Shown here: positions 18,711-28,801 of the stretch, in pieces
Layout: the number at the start of each line of letters is the position of its first letter
Position numbering within the stretch: position 1 is the first letter of the stretch
Source: Flavobacteriales bacterium
Lineage (GTDB): Bacteria; Bacteroidota; Bacteroidia; Flavobacteriales_F; PHOS-HE28
DNA: 64,000 bases
Assembly (NCBI GenBank): GCA_016718655.1
Contig: JADKCV010000011.1
Span: forward strand, 1-64,000
Reading direction: 5' to 3'
Made by a program: the position numbers and the translations under genes
The notes under the pieces: generated by a model
Told to the model about the DNA's origin: nothing
Databases searched by the model: none
Seen by the model: only the letters and a program-made list of their open reading frames with translations

Positions 18711-19481
18711 ATGGACAATAGTCAACCGTCCCGCACCATCGACCTGAGCTTTCTGGAAGGCCCCAGGTCCCGTTGGAAGGAGTTCGTCAGTGTGCTCAGC
18801 ATCGCCCGCGAGTTCATTTACGGGTTCCGCAAGTTGCACTTCGTGGGGCCCTGTGTCACGTTCTTCGGGAGTGCGCGATTCAAGGAGGACCATCCCTACT
18901 ATGAGGCCGGACGTGAACTTGCTCGGCGCATCGGTAGGGTGGGTTTCACCATCATGACCGGTGGTGGACCGGGGATCATGGAGTCCGCGAATCGCGGAGC
19001 TCGTGATGTGGGCGCTCGTAGTGTCGGTTGTAACATCGTACTTCCCCATGAACAATATGCCAACCCCTACCTCGATGTCAGTCTCACCTTCGAGCGATTC
19101 TTCGTACGGAAGGTGCTTCTCCTGAAGTATAGCGTGGCATTCGTCGTTCTGCCTGGCGGAGCAGGAACCATGGATGAGCTCTTTGAAACGATCACCCTCA
19201 TCCAGACGGGAAAGGTGAAGAACTTCCCCATACTGCTCTATGGCAAGGATTACTGGGCTCCGATGCTGGCGCAGATCGAACGCATGGTGGCCGAAGGGAC
19301 CATAGGGCGATCGGAACTGGAATTCATGTTCGTAGCGGACACCGTGGAAGAGGCCACCTTGTTGCTCCAGGACCGGTTGGTGACCATGTGGCAGGAAGCC
19401 CGATCGCTGAAGGACACTCCGAAGTGGTGGTTCTTGGAGGATAGCGTTAAGTCAAGGTTAAGGAAGTCGTCGGCCACCTAA
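18711..19481 (+). CDS. LOG-family protein (TIGR00730-like Rossmann-fold)
   Basis: 256 residues. The family includes cytokinin-activating phosphoribohydrolases, which release the base from nucleoside 5'-monophosphates; many bacterial members act in nucleotide turnover. Seen here: the Rossmann start VTFFGSARFKEDHPYYEAG, the segment TGGGPGIMESANRGA, and the catalytic PGGAGTMDELFETITLIQTGK motif (PGGxGTxxE). The N-terminal extension of about 45 residues is typical of the larger group of the family. The substrate cannot be told from the sequence. The gene stands alone, followed by the TonB receptor. Confidence 0.9.
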   Translation: MDNSQPSRTIDLSFLEGPRSRWKEFVSVLSIAREFIYGFRKLHFVGPCVTFFGSARFKEDHPYYEAGRELARRIGRVGFTIMTGGGPGIMESANRGARDVGARSVGCNIVLPHEQYANPYLDVSLTFERFFVRKVLLLKYSVAFVVLPGGAGTMDELFETITLIQTGKVKNFPILLYGKDYWAPMLAQIERMVAEGTIGRSELEFMFVADTVEEATLLLQDRLVTMWQEARSLKDTPKWWFLEDSVKSRLRKSSAT

Positions 19482-19567
19482 CACAGCCTTAACCCGGGAT
19501 CAAGCACCGGGTAACATGGGCGGGGGACCTTTGCAGCGCGAACAGCCCAACGCTGAACGCTTCTGCG

Positions 19568-22372
19568 ATGTACCGTACCATTCTGCTCCTTCCCTCCCTG
19601 TTGTTCGCGCTGTTCTCACTGGCCCAGAAGGGCACTGTGGCGGGCACCATCAATGCACCAGAGGCCGGTAAGGTGCAGCCCATGCCCTTCGTGAACGTGT
19701 TGTTGAAGGGTACCACGACCGGGGCCACCACGGACCTGGACGGTCGCTACAGCTTTGATGCTGAACCTGGCACCTACATATTGTTGGTGAGCTTCGTCGG
19801 ATACGAGCCTGTGGAGAAGGAAGTGGTGGTGACCAGCGGAACACGCACGATGGTGGATGTGCAATTGCTAGCTGCTGGAGTGGATATCAAAGAATTCGAG
19901 GTCATAAGCATCAAGGATCGTGAACAGGAAGGGATCCTACTGATGGAGCGAAAGGAGGCCAGCTCTTTGGTACAGAACCTGGGTGCCCAAGAGCTCAAGA
20001 AGAAGGGCGCGAGCGATGTGGCTGAAGGGGTCCAGAAGATCGTGGGGCTAAGCACGGTCGGTGGTAGGTACGTGGTGGTGCGTGGACTCGGTGACCGCTA
20101 CAATGCGGCCTACCTCAACGGGTTGCCGTTGCCATCGCCAGACCCCGATATGAAGGTGGCCCCATTGGACATCTTCCCCACCGACATCGTATCGAACATT
20201 CAAGTCACGAAGAGCTTCTCCCCTGAATTGTACGGCGACTTCTCCGGCGGGGCTGTGGACATCCAGACCAAGAAGGCCAGCGGCGAGAACATCCTTCGGG
20301 TCTCCTTGGGTGGTGGCATGAATAGCCAAAGCACCTTCCGTTCCATGAACAGCTATCGGGGTGGCGCCAACGATTTCTGGGGCCGTGAGGATGGCACCCG
20401 TACACTGCCCTCTGTACTGACGCGTCAACCTGGCTCCTTCGTGGGGGAACGCTCTCCCTTGGCCACCAACCTGAACCCGACCTCCGCTACTGCCATGCCC
20501 GACCTTCAGTTCGGCATCTATGGGGGTACGCGGATCAAGTTGCTCGAGAAGGTCTCCTTGGATCTGGTGGGTACCGCCAATTACCGCAACGAGAACCGCT
20601 ACCGCGATGGCCTGGTACGCATCATCAACTCCTCGAACACACCCTTGGTCGATTACACCATGAAGAGTTGGCAGTTCAACACCCAATCCTCCGCATTGGG
20701 GACCGCCGTGCTGAACCTGGGTGATCACCACAGTATCGGATACACCGCCTTGTGGGTGAACATGAGCAGCGATGAACATCGGGTGAACGAGGGTGACCAC
20801 TTCGATTACAACGACCGCATCCTCGCACGGCGCTTCACCTACCGTCAGAACGGTCTTTTCACCCAGCAGGTGTTCGGTCGCCATGGCTTCGGAACGAAGG
20901 ACCGTCTGCTGCTGGAGTGGAGCGGATCACGGAGTACCACCACCAGTGCTGAACCCGATCGGCGCCAGTTGGTCTACCTCATCGACCGTACTGACGGCAC
21001 CACACGGTTCAACGCCATCGATCGCTTGGAGAACCACCGCTGGTCCAGCGCGCTTGAAGAGCAGGAGACCGCTGCCCGTGTCGGTGTGTCCTATCGTTTG
21101 GTGCAGCGCGAAGGGACCGATGGACCGGAAGCGGCCCTCACCCTCAGGACCGGAGCGCAGATCAAGCGTAAGGACCGCAGCTTCGGATATGACATCGTCA
21201 CCTACGACCTGCAGAACGTGAACGGTGCCAACCCTGCAGGTGTGGATGTGAACACCCCGGACAGCTACCTCAACAACGAGAGCTTCCAACAAGGTGATTT
21301 CTCCATCACCAATGTGACAGGCCCGGAATCCGACCATTGGATCTCGCAGGACATCAATGCCGCACACGTTTCGGCCGAAGTGGATGTACTACCCAACAAG
21401 CTGAAGGTACTGGGGGGACTTCGGGTGGAGGATGGCGAACAACGCATCATCTACCGCAAGCAAAGCGATTCGTTCTACCAGGCCAAACGCATCGCGCAAT
21501 TGAACTCCACCGAGTTGCTGCCCTTCGGTTCCATCCGCTATGACGTGAGCAAGAACGATGTGTTGCGGGCGAGTGCCAGCCGCACTATCAGCCGCCCAGG
21601 CTTCCGGGAGATGGGTCCGTTCGAATACACCGAGTTCTTCGCAGGCACCAAGAACATCGGAAATCCCGATCTGCAGAACGGCACCAACCTGAACGCCGAC
21701 CTCCGTTATGAGCGCTTCGGCACGGGTGGTGAACTGCTCGCTTTCGGTGCGTTCGGAAAGCTGCTGGACAATACCATCGAGAAAGTGGCCCTCGCCACGG
21801 CCAGCGGTCAGCTCCAGTCATTCCGCAACACCGGGTCTGCTGTGGTCGCTGGCGTGGAAATGGAGTTCATCCGGAACCTCGGCAAGCTCATGGGCCGCGA
21901 CAGCACCGTGTGGAACGACCTCAACGTCGGGTTGAACATGTCGCTCATCCACTCGGAACTGACCATTGACAATAGCCCCTCCACCACGGACGCGGCCGAT
22001 ATCGTACTGACCAACGAGCGTCGCGCCTTGCAGGGTGCATCGCCCTACCTGGTGAACCTCGACATCACTTACGCGCGCAACATCGGAACGGACCGCAAGG
22101 CCACGGCCACCTTGGCCTACAACGTGTTCGGCCCGCGAGTCTTCGCCGCTGGTGCCAATGGGCTTGGTGATCAGTTCGAACTTCCTGTGAACACGCTCAA
22201 CCTCATCCTGCGCGCCGACCTCTCCTCCCGTTGGCAGGTGAACCTGAACCTGCGTAACCTGCTCGACGCCGAATTCCGGATCGAACAGGAGACCCCGGCG
22301 GGTAAGAGCCTCATCAATACCTATCGCATCGGGCGCTCCATCAGTGCCGGTGTCAGCTACCGCATCTTCTAA
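19568..22372 (+). CDS. TonB-dependent outer-membrane receptor
   Basis: 934 residues: signal peptide (ILLLPSLLFALFSLAQ), then an N-terminal carboxypeptidase-regulatory-like domain (residues about 22-105, GTTTGATTDLDGRYSFDAEPGTY...), a TonB plug (about 130-235, with VRGLGDRYNAAYLNGLPLPSPDPD and FPTDIVSNIQVTKSFSPELYGDFSGG), and a long beta barrel ending in the outer-membrane signature SAGVSYRIF. The SPDPD motif and PELYGDFSGG are typical of the large CarboxypepD/TonB group of Bacteroidota. The substrate is unknown. A downstream secreted lipoprotein-like gene on the same strand may be its surface partner, but a terminator lies between them. Confidence 0.9.
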   Translation: MYRTILLLPSLLFALFSLAQKGTVAGTINAPEAGKVQPMPFVNVLLKGTTTGATTDLDGRYSFDAEPGTYILLVSFVGYEPVEKEVVVTSGTRTMVDVQLLAAGVDIKEFEVISIKDREQEGILLMERKEASSLVQNLGAQELKKKGASDVAEGVQKIVGLSTVGGRYVVVRGLGDRYNAAYLNGLPLPSPDPDMKVAPLDIFPTDIVSNIQVTKSFSPELYGDFSGGAVDIQTKKASGENILRVSLGGGMNSQSTFRSMNSYRGGANDFWGREDGTRTLPSVLTRQPGSFVGERSPLATNLNPTSATAMPDLQFGIYGGTRIKLLEKVSLDLVGTANYRNENRYRDGLVRIINSSNTPLVDYTMKSWQFNTQSSALGTAVLNLGDHHSIGYTALWVNMSSDEHRVNEGDHFDYNDRILARRFTYRQNGLFTQQVFGRHGFGTKDRLLLEWSGSRSTTTSAEPDRRQLVYLIDRTDGTTRFNAIDRLENHRWSSALEEQETAARVGVSYRLVQREGTDGPEAALTLRTGAQIKRKDRSFGYDIVTYDLQNVNGANPAGVDVNTPDSYLNNESFQQGDFSITNVTGPESDHWISQDINAAHVSAEVDVLPNKLKVLGGLRVEDGEQRIIYRKQSDSFYQAKRIAQLNSTELLPFGSIRYDVSKNDVLRASASRTISRPGFREMGPFEYTEFFAGTKNIGNPDLQNGTNLNADLRYERFGTGGELLAFGAFGKLLDNTIEKVALATASGQLQSFRNTGSAVVAGVEMEFIRNLGKLMGRDSTVWNDLNVGLNMSLIHSELTIDNSPSTTDAADIVLTNERRALQGASPYLVNLDITYARNIGTDRKATATLAYNVFGPRVFAAGANGLGDQFELPVNTLNLILRADLSSRWQVNLNLRNLLDAEFRIEQETPAGKSLINTYRIGRSISAGVSYRIF

Positions 22373-22391
22373 CGTTCCTCCCTCGTTCCCG

Positions 22392-22425
22392 AAAAGCGCC
22401 CTTGGGTTAACCCAGGGGCGCTTTT
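22392..22425 (+). terminator. Rho-independent terminator after the TonB receptor
   Basis: Stem AAAAGCGCCC (22392-22401) pairs with GGGCGCTTTT (22416-22425), with an inner TGGGTTAACCCA palindrome and the TTTTCCTT tract on the 3' side. It starts 19 bases after the receptor stop codon and can act on both strands. Confidence 0.85.
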
Positions 22426-22517
22426 CCTTAACGGAATGATAAGACCGGACGAACATGATGGTAATGACAGGCCTGGACCTTTGATGCCAGAAAAGCACAT
22501 CAATCGCACAACCCTTC

Positions 22518-23843
22518 ATGAACCACTCTCGACTACCCCTTGGCCTGGGCCTATTCGCTGCCCTGTTGGTAACCGCACCGCTCACTTCCTGCAAGAAGAC
22601 GGAAGGCTGCACGGACCCTACGGCCACCAACTACAACCCCGATGCCGATAAGGATTGTTGCTGCGAATACGCACCCGTTGTGGATGAGCCCACAACGACG
22701 ATCGGTGGCGAGACCTATTACATCCTGAGCGGCACCATCTCCTCGAGCCGCACACTGAGCGCCAGCCGTAGGTGGTTGCTTTCCGGAGGGGTCTTCGTGA
22801 GCAACGGTGCCACGCTCTCCATCGAAGCGGGTACCCGCATCTACGCAGCCAACGATGCCACCACACCTTTCCTGAGCATCCAGCGTGGTGGCCGGATCAA
22901 TGCAGTGGGTACCGCAGCGGCACCCATCGTGTTCACCACCATCAAGACCGTTACCGGTGGTGCTGCCCGCGGTGACTGGGGTGGTGTCGTACTGAACGGC
23001 TTCGCACGCATCAACATCTGTGGAACATCCGATTGCACCGCAGAAGGCGAAGGCGGTTCGGGCACCTATGGCGGATCGAATGATGCCGACAACTCCGGTA
23101 CCATGAAGTATGTGCGGGTGGAATATGCCGGCAAGATCCTCGGTACGGACAATGAGCTCAATGGCTTCTCCTTCAACGGCGTGGGCAACGCCACCGTGCT
23201 GGAGCACCTACAGGCCTACAAGGGCAGCGATGACGGGTTCGAATTCTTCGGAGGGACCGCGGACCTGAAGTGGGCCGTAAGCACCGGCAACAGCGATGAC
23301 AGCTTCGACTGGTCGCACGGCTGGCGCGGTCGCGGTCAGTTCTGGGTGGTGCAACAGGATGCCGCCACAGGTGACAACGGGATGGAGTGCGACAACTGGG
23401 AGACCACCTACACCGTGACACCGTTCAGCGAACCCAAGGTGAGCAACTTCACCTTGGTGGGCGCGGATGATGGCTCTGCCAACCATGGTCTCCGCTTGCG
23501 CCACGGCACCAAAGGCAAGCTTTGGAACGGCCTCATCACCGGATTCGCCCAAGGCATCCGCGTTGGCACCGAATGCGATGCCTACGTGGCCGATGGAAGC
23601 CTCTTCGTGAAGAACAGCGCCCTTTGGAACAACACCACCACCTTCAACAATGCCGGTATCATCGAGACGGATGTCACCTACGGCAACACGACCACCAGCG
23701 CTAGCTTGGACGGCTTCATCGGCACGGAGACCGCTGGTGCCGTGGACCCTTCTGCTGTGGATAGCTGGTTCTCCAGCGTCACCTTCAAAGGAGCTGTGCA
23801 AGCCTCGGACGACTGGACCGCCGGCTGGACGGTGGCACTTTGA
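22518..23843 (+). CDS. Probable lipoprotein with a right-handed beta-helix
   Basis: 441 residues. A hydrophobic leader ends in LTSC (Cys 25), consistent with a lipoprotein signal. Next comes a Cys-rich [20 protein letters not shown] segment, the calcium-binding-like motif frequent in Bacteroidota surface proteins. The rest (about residues 55-440) has Gly- and Asn-rich repeating strands ([63 protein letters not shown]), as in parallel beta-helix proteins. Genes of this type often accompany a TonB receptor, as here. The exact ligand is unknown. Confidence 0.75.
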   Translation: MNHSRLPLGLGLFAALLVTAPLTSCKKTEGCTDPTATNYNPDADKDCCCEYAPVVDEPTTTIGGETYYILSGTISSSRTLSASRRWLLSGGVFVSNGATLSIEAGTRIYAANDATTPFLSIQRGGRINAVGTAAAPIVFTTIKTVTGGAARGDWGGVVLNGFARINICGTSDCTAEGEGGSGTYGGSNDADNSGTMKYVRVEYAGKILGTDNELNGFSFNGVGNATVLEHLQAYKGSDDGFEFFGGTADLKWAVSTGNSDDSFDWSHGWRGRGQFWVVQQDAATGDNGMECDNWETTYTVTPFSEPKVSNFTLVGADDGSANHGLRLRHGTKGKLWNGLITGFAQGIRVGTECDAYVADGSLFVKNSALWNNTTTFNNAGIIETDVTYGNTTTSASLDGFIGTETAGAVDPSAVDSWFSSVTFKGAVQASDDWTAGWTVAL

Positions 23844-23890
23844 CCTGAACACACTGAGCACGGTACATCGCAACGACCCGCTCGGTCCCC

Positions 23891-23918
23891 GGAAGGCCTC
23901 GCGCAAGCGGGGCCTTCC
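23891..23918. terminator. Hairpin between convergent genes
   Basis: GGAAGGCCTCGC and GCGGGGCCTTCC form a 12-bp stem (one G-T wobble) with a GCAA loop. It is placed 47 bases after the beta-helix gene and 9 bases before the end of the convergent membrane protein gene. The T tract is short (CTTTGGG). Confidence 0.7.
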
Positions 23919-23927
23919 CTTTGGGGG

Positions 23928-24371
23928 TCACGTCATGAACGGCCACACGAGCAACGCATAGCGTGCCGCCTTGCCCACGAACATGAGGGCGGCAGTGGCC
24001 ATCAGCGGACTACGACCCAGACCCAACGCGATCGCGATGGGGTCGCCGATCACCGGCAGCCAACACAACAACGCACCCCATGGTCCGTATCGCGCCAGCC
24101 GGTCCTTCCAGCGTGCGGCTCTGATCGGGTCCGATCGCAGCCATCGGGCGATACGGTCCGGGTCGCCGAGGCGGCCCAGTCCATAGGAACTCATGCCACC
24201 TGCCCAGTTGCCCACACTGGCCACTCCTCCAACGACCAGCGGATCCCACGGACCGGTGGCCATGGCCAGTACCAGCAGCTCCGAACTGAAGGGCAGTATC
24301 GTAGCAGCGAGGAAGCTGGCCAGGAACAGGCCCCAAAGCCCCATTGATAGCCATCCTTCGTCGATCTCCAT
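23928..24371 (-). CDS. VTT-domain (YqaA-like) membrane protein
   Basis: 147 residues with about four hydrophobic segments (LWGLFLASFLAATILPFSSEL; PLVVGGVASVGNWAGGMSSYGLGRLG; GALLCWLPVIGDPIAIALGLG; LMATAALMFVGKAARYALLVW). The GNWAGGMSSYGLGR segment and the short length match the YqaA branch of the DedA/SNARE-associated family, small inner-membrane proteins linked to lipid or undecaprenyl-phosphate handling in relatives. ATG 24371 is preferred because the upstream extension is not hydrophobic and lies in the promoter region of the divergent gene. Confidence 0.8.
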   Translation of the reverse strand: MEIDEGWLSMGLWGLFLASFLAATILPFSSELLVLAMATGPWDPLVVGGVASVGNWAGGMSSYGLGRLGDPDRIARWLRSDPIRAARWKDRLARYGPWGALLCWLPVIGDPIAIALGLGRSPLMATAALMFVGKAARYALLVWPFMT

Positions 24372-24455
24372 GGTCCGATGCGGTCGGCCAAAGCTACCCT
24401 GCGGAAGTTCGGCATACCTTTTGGCCTCGGGTTGTCGGACATTCGCTCGGATCCC

Positions 24456-25187
24456 ATGCGCCAGCTCCTCACCCTCCTGCTGTTCCTGCTTCATACCACG
24501 CAGCTCCTCGCACAGGGTTCCGCAACGGGTCGCAACGACCGTGACCGGAACAACAACGACCGTTGGAACAACCCCCGAACCGCGACCTTGGGCATCGGGT
24601 TGGAGATCGGTGTTCCGCGAGGTTCGTTCAACGATAGCTGGGGACGTGAGATCGCTGGTTTCAGCGCCAACTTCACCGCTCCCATGCGCTTGTTGCCGTT
24701 CGACTGGGGTTTCGACTATTCCTTCGGCGCGCTCGGTGGGGAATCCACGGTGGTCGCCATTGATGAAGAGGCGCTCACCGCAACCACCGGTGACCTACGT
24801 ATCCGGAGCAGCGTAATGGGCTATCATGGGCAACTGCGACTGAAACCCTTCAACGGAAAGGTGGCCCCGTATGTGGAAGTACTCGCTGGCGCCCGCCATT
24901 TCGTGACACGCACCACCATTGAAGTGGACGGACTCGACCAACCCCTTCGAAAGGACCGCAACGAAAGTGCGCTCGCTTGGAGCTCGGGTTGGGCGCTCGG
25001 ATTACAGGTCGCACCGGCACGCGCTTTCTACGTCGAAGGGCGGGTGGAAAGGCTCAACGGCTCCAAGGTCGACTATGTGGACCCGCGGTCCATCATCATC
25101 GACCCCAACGGTGAGGTCACCTACTCAACGCTGCGTTCCGGGACCCATGTCATGAACATCCACCTGGGTGTGGGCCTTCGGTTCTAG
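24456..25187 (+). CDS. Outer-membrane beta-barrel protein
   Basis: 243 residues with a signal peptide (LLTLLLFLLHTTQLLAQ), a short Asn/Arg/Asp-rich linker (NDRDRNNNDRWNN), then alternating amphipathic strands (TLGIGLEIGVPRGSFND, SSVMGYHGQLRLKPFNGK, APYVEVLAGARHFVTRTT) ending in MNIHLGVGLRF with a terminal Phe. This fits the porin-family/OmpW-like small barrels annotated as outer-membrane beta-barrel proteins. An in-frame extension upstream to 24378 lacks a signal peptide, so the ATG at 24456 is used. It stands divergent to the VTT gene. Confidence 0.8.
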   Translation: MRQLLTLLLFLLHTTQLLAQGSATGRNDRDRNNNDRWNNPRTATLGIGLEIGVPRGSFNDSWGREIAGFSANFTAPMRLLPFDWGFDYSFGALGGESTVVAIDEEALTATTGDLRIRSSVMGYHGQLRLKPFNGKVAPYVEVLAGARHFVTRTTIEVDGLDQPLRKDRNESALAWSSGWALGLQVAPARAFYVEGRVERLNGSKVDYVDPRSIIIDPNGEVTYSTLRSGTHVMNIHLGVGLRF

Positions 25188-25345
25188 TTCGTCCGATCGA
25201 CCCGATCGCGTTCCTCGCTCGGACAAAAGGTCGGATCGCGCTGTTGGTAACCTTTGCGTAACAGCGTAGGAAACCCCGAAATTCAGGGGGGTACTTGGTG
25301 TAAACTTGTGCCCCAATAGGGCGCACTTCAGCGCCGAGCACCACA

Positions 25346-26875
25346 TTGGACGGGCAGAAACGCATTCAAAGCGCCCTTATCTCCGTATTCCACAAGGATG
25401 GGCTTGAGCCTCTTGTGCGGGAACTGGACCGTTTGGGCGTCCACCTCTATTCCACGGGCGGAACTCAAGAGTTCATTCAAAAGTCGGGGCTTCCTGTTAC
25501 CCCTGTCGAGGACCTGACCACCTATCCCAGCATCCTGGGTGGCAGGGTCAAGACACTCCACCCGAAGGTCTTCGGCGGCATCCTTGGACGGCGGGGTCTG
25601 GCCACCGATGTAGCCCAATTGGAGGAATACGACATCCCCCCTATCGACCTGGTCATTGTGGACCTGTACCCGTTCGAAGCCACTGTGGCTTCAGGAGGAT
25701 CGGAAGAGGACATCATCGAGAAGATCGACATCGGAGGTATCAGCTTGATCAGGGCTGCGGCCAAGAACCATGCTGACGTGGTGATCATCGCATCCATGGC
25801 CCAATACGCCGATCTCCTTCACCTGTTGAAGGAACAGAACGGCAGCACCGATGCGGCCCAGCGGCGTGCGTTCGCCAAAGCAGCATTCGCGGTCAGCAGC
25901 CACTACGACGGGGCCATCTACTCCTGGTTCGCTAAGGGCCAAGGGGACCTGCGTTTGAGCGCCGGGCCCACTACCGTGCTCCGTTACGGGGAGAACCCAC
26001 ACCAAATGGGCGCCTTCCACGGTGACCTAAGTGGCATGTTCGAGCAATTGAACGGCAAGGAACTGAGCTACAACAACCTGCTCGACCTGGACGCTGCGGT
26101 TGAGTTGATCGACGACCTTGGCACCATCAAGGGAGTGCCCTTCGCGATACTTAAACACAACAATGCCTGTGGGGCAGCTGTACGCCCCACAGTGCGTGAG
26201 GCGTGGGATGCCGCCCTCGCTGGCGACCCGGTGAGCGCGTTCGGCGGGGTGCTCATCACCACCGCATGCATCGACAAGGCCACTGCTGAAGCGATCGATC
26301 CGCTCTTCTTCGAGATCATCGCAGCACCCGATTATGAAGCCGATGCCCTGGCGGTGCTGATGAAGAAGAAGAACCGGATGATCCTGAAGCGCACCGGGAG
26401 CCCAAGGCCGAGCGTGAAAGTGCGGACCGCACTCAACGGCATCCTCAGTGAACACGCAGACCATGTGGTCCCTTCGATCGCATCGATGTGCACCGCCACC
26501 AGCATGGCACCGACCGAACGGGAGGTGAGCGATATGGTCTTCGCCACCATACTGGTGAAGCACACCAAGAGCAACGCCATCGTGCTGGCCAAGAACGACC
26601 AACTCCTGGCCAGCGGCACCGGCCAGACCAGCAGGGTGGATGCCTTGCAACAGGCCATCGCCAAGGCCGGAAAGTTCAACTTCGACCTGAATGGAGCGGT
26701 CATGGCCAGTGATGCCTTCTTCCCCTTCCCCGATTGTGTGGAGATCGCCCACCAAGCGGGTATCACAGCGGTCGTCCATCCGGGTGGTAGCATCCGTGAC
26801 CAGGACAGCATAGACTACTGCAACGCACACGGCATGGCCATGTGCATCACCGGCAACCGTCACTTCAAACACTGA
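25346..26875 (+). CDS. purH: Bifunctional AICAR transformylase / IMP cyclohydrolase
   Basis: Catalyses the last two steps of purine synthesis: formylation of AICAR, then ring closure to IMP. 509 residues, the usual size. The IMP cyclohydrolase (MGS-like) domain comes first (KRIQSALISVFHKDGLEPLV, STGGTQEFI, GRVKTLHPKVFGGIL); the AICAR transformylase domain follows with RYGENPHQMGAFHG and the catalytic KHNNACG. The start is TTG at 25346, read as (M)DGQKRIQS; no upstream in-frame ATG fits. It heads the purH-mre-mrdA-rodA cluster and ends 11 bases before mreB. Confidence 0.97.
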   Translation: MDGQKRIQSALISVFHKDGLEPLVRELDRLGVHLYSTGGTQEFIQKSGLPVTPVEDLTTYPSILGGRVKTLHPKVFGGILGRRGLATDVAQLEEYDIPPIDLVIVDLYPFEATVASGGSEEDIIEKIDIGGISLIRAAAKNHADVVIIASMAQYADLLHLLKEQNGSTDAAQRRAFAKAAFAVSSHYDGAIYSWFAKGQGDLRLSAGPTTVLRYGENPHQMGAFHGDLSGMFEQLNGKELSYNNLLDLDAAVELIDDLGTIKGVPFAILKHNNACGAAVRPTVREAWDAALAGDPVSAFGGVLITTACIDKATAEAIDPLFFEIIAAPDYEADALAVLMKKKNRMILKRTGSPRPSVKVRTALNGILSEHADHVVPSIASMCTATSMAPTEREVSDMVFATILVKHTKSNAIVLAKNDQLLASGTGQTSRVDALQQAIAKAGKFNFDLNGAVMASDAFFPFPDCVEIAHQAGITAVVHPGGSIRDQDSIDYCNAHGMAMCITGNRHFKH

Positions 26876-26886
26876 TCGAACCGACC

Positions 26887-27912
26887 ATGAGCTGGTTCAA
26901 CTTCTTCACCCAGGAGATCGCCATCGATCTCGGTACGGCGAACACGCTGATCATACACAACGACAAGGTCGTTGTGGACGAGCCGAGCATCGTCGCCATC
27001 GACCGGACCACGGGCAAGGTCATCGCTGTAGGGCGACAGGCCCAACAGATGCATGGCAAGACCCATGAGAACATCAAGACCATCCGGCCGCTGCGCGACG
27101 GCGTGATCGCCGACTTCAAGGCCGCGGAGGACATGATCAAGGGCATGATCCGCATGATCAAGCCCGGTCGTCAGCTCTTCACCCCCAACCTGCGCATGGT
27201 GATCTGCATCCCCAGCGGCATCACCGAAGTGGAGAAGCGCGCGGTGAAGGACAGCAGCGAACATGCAGGCGCCAAGGAGGTGTACCTGATCCACGAGCCC
27301 ATGGCCGCGGCGATCGGGATCGGCATCGATGTGGAGGAGCCCATGGGCAACATGATCATCGACATCGGTGGTGGTACCAGCGAGATCGCCGTGATCGCCC
27401 TGGGTGGTATCGTGTGCGACAAGAACATCCGTGTGGCGGGTGATGAGTTCACCAACGACATCGAGGAGTACATGCGCCGCCAGCACAACATCCTGGTGGG
27501 CGAACGCACGGCCGAGCAGATCAAGATCGAAGTGGGCGCCGCCATGACCGAGCTGGACAATCCGCCGCCCGACTATGCGGTGCGCGGCCGTGACCTGATG
27601 ACGGGCATCCCCAAGGAGATCACCGTGACGTACAGCGAGATCGCGCAGGCGCTGGACAAGAGCATCAGCAAGATCGAGGAGGCCATCCTCAGCGCTCTGG
27701 AGGCGACACCGCCCGAACTGAGCGCGGACATTTACAAGACCGGCATCTACCTGGCCGGTGGTGGTGCCTTGCTGCGTGGATTGGACAAACGCATCAGCAT
27801 CAAGACCAAACTGCCGGTGCACGTGAGCGAGGACCCCTTGCGCGCCGTGGCACGCGGTACCGGTATCGCACTGAAGAACATCGATCGATTCCAGTTCCTG
27901 ATGCGGGAGTAG
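26887..27912 (+). CDS. mreB: Rod shape-determining actin homologue MreB
   Basis: 341 residues. Bacterial actin that polymerises under the inner membrane and guides the elongasome. Visible: FFTQEIAIDLGTANTL (phosphate-1), DIGGGTSEIAVIALGGIV (phosphate-2), the adenosine motif GGGALLRGLD, and the usual PMAAAIGIGI segment. ATG 26887 gives the standard N-terminus; the reading frame is open 15 codons earlier but only through the end of purH. First of five shape genes in the same direction. Confidence 0.98.
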   Translation: MSWFNFFTQEIAIDLGTANTLIIHNDKVVVDEPSIVAIDRTTGKVIAVGRQAQQMHGKTHENIKTIRPLRDGVIADFKAAEDMIKGMIRMIKPGRQLFTPNLRMVICIPSGITEVEKRAVKDSSEHAGAKEVYLIHEPMAAAIGIGIDVEEPMGNMIIDIGGGTSEIAVIALGGIVCDKNIRVAGDEFTNDIEEYMRRQHNILVGERTAEQIKIEVGAAMTELDNPPPDYAVRGRDLMTGIPKEITVTYSEIAQALDKSISKIEEAILSALEATPPELSADIYKTGIYLAGGGALLRGLDKRISIKTKLPVHVSEDPLRAVARGTGIALKNIDRFQFLMRE

Positions 27913-27970
27913 AGGAGCGATACGTCGCGCCCCTACTCCGCATTCCGGGACAGGTGACGCCTGCACCCAG

Positions 27971-28801
27971 ATGCGCGATCTCTTCCGCTTCCTCTACCGG
28001 ATCCGCAACGCACTACTCTTCGTGGTGCTCATCGCACTGTCCTTCGCGCTCCTGTCCAGTGGGAATGCACACCATCGGGCGGCGGCCATCAGTTCCAGCA
28101 ATGAGGCAGTGGCCACCATCTTCCAATGGCGCAAGGAGATCACGGACTATGCCAACCTGAAGGAGGTGAACCGCCGGTTGGCAGAGGAGAACGCCGATTG
28201 GCGGAACCGTCACAGCAGTTCGTACACCCCCGTTGAGGACCTCTATGTGCGTATCAACGACACCATCCACCGGCAGGAGTATAGTGTGATCACCGCCAAG
28301 GTGGTCAATAGTACTTGGCACAAGCAGAAGAACTTCCTTACCCTGGACAAAGGTGCCACAGGAGGCGTGCATGCGGACATGGGAGTGGTCGGTAGCGATG
28401 GGATCGTGGGCGTGGTGCGCGAGGTAAGTCCTCACTTCGCCTCGGTGATCAGCGTGCTCAGCCCGGACATCAAGCACAGTGTGCAGGTCCGTCGAACCGG
28501 CCACTTCGGCTTGCTCTACTGGAACACGAACGACCCTCGGACCGCGTCGGTCATCGATATCGCCAAACATGCCCGGGTGCAGGTGGGTGATACGGTGGAG
28601 ACCCGCGGGGGCGACCGCATCTTTCCGGCAGGTGTGCTTGTCGGGGTGGTCACCGAGGTGAACGTTCAGCCCGGAAGCAATTACCACGAGATCCTCATCG
28701 AGCTGGCCGAGGATATGACCCGGAGCACGTTCGTGTACGTGGTGAAGGACCTGCAACGCGCGGAGCGGGACACGTTGGAACAAGCTCATCAAGTGCCATG
28801 A
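27971..28801 (+). CDS. mreC: Rod shape-determining protein MreC
   Basis: 276 residues: one N-terminal membrane helix (ALLFVVLIALSFALLSS), a short coiled coil (about residues 60-80, KEVNRRLAEENADWRNR), then the paired beta-barrel MreC domain with KNFLTLDKGATGGVHADMGVVGSDGIVGVV and GDTVETRGGDRIFPAGVLVG. It scaffolds MreB with PBP2 and RodA in the periplasm. Its stop overlaps the mreD start by four bases (ATGA). Confidence 0.96.
   Translation: MRDLFRFLYRIRNALLFVVLIALSFALLSSGNAHHRAAAISSSNEAVATIFQWRKEITDYANLKEVNRRLAEENADWRNRHSSSYTPVEDLYVRINDTIHRQEYSVITAKVVNSTWHKQKNFLTLDKGATGGVHADMGVVGSDGIVGVVREVSPHFASVISVLSPDIKHSVQVRRTGHFGLLYWNTNDPRTASVIDIAKHARVQVGDTVETRGGDRIFPAGVLVGVVTEVNVQPGSNYHEILIELAEDMTRSTFVYVVKDLQRAERDTLEQAHQVP

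Noticed and set aside
19492..19512. ACCCGG/CCGGGT hairpin after the LOG-family gene as a terminator
   Set aside because: Only six bp with no T-run; too weak to support.
26860..27966. Long minus-strand open frame opposite mreB
   Set aside because: MreB on the plus strand is complete and conserved; the reverse frame is a His/Asp-rich shadow.
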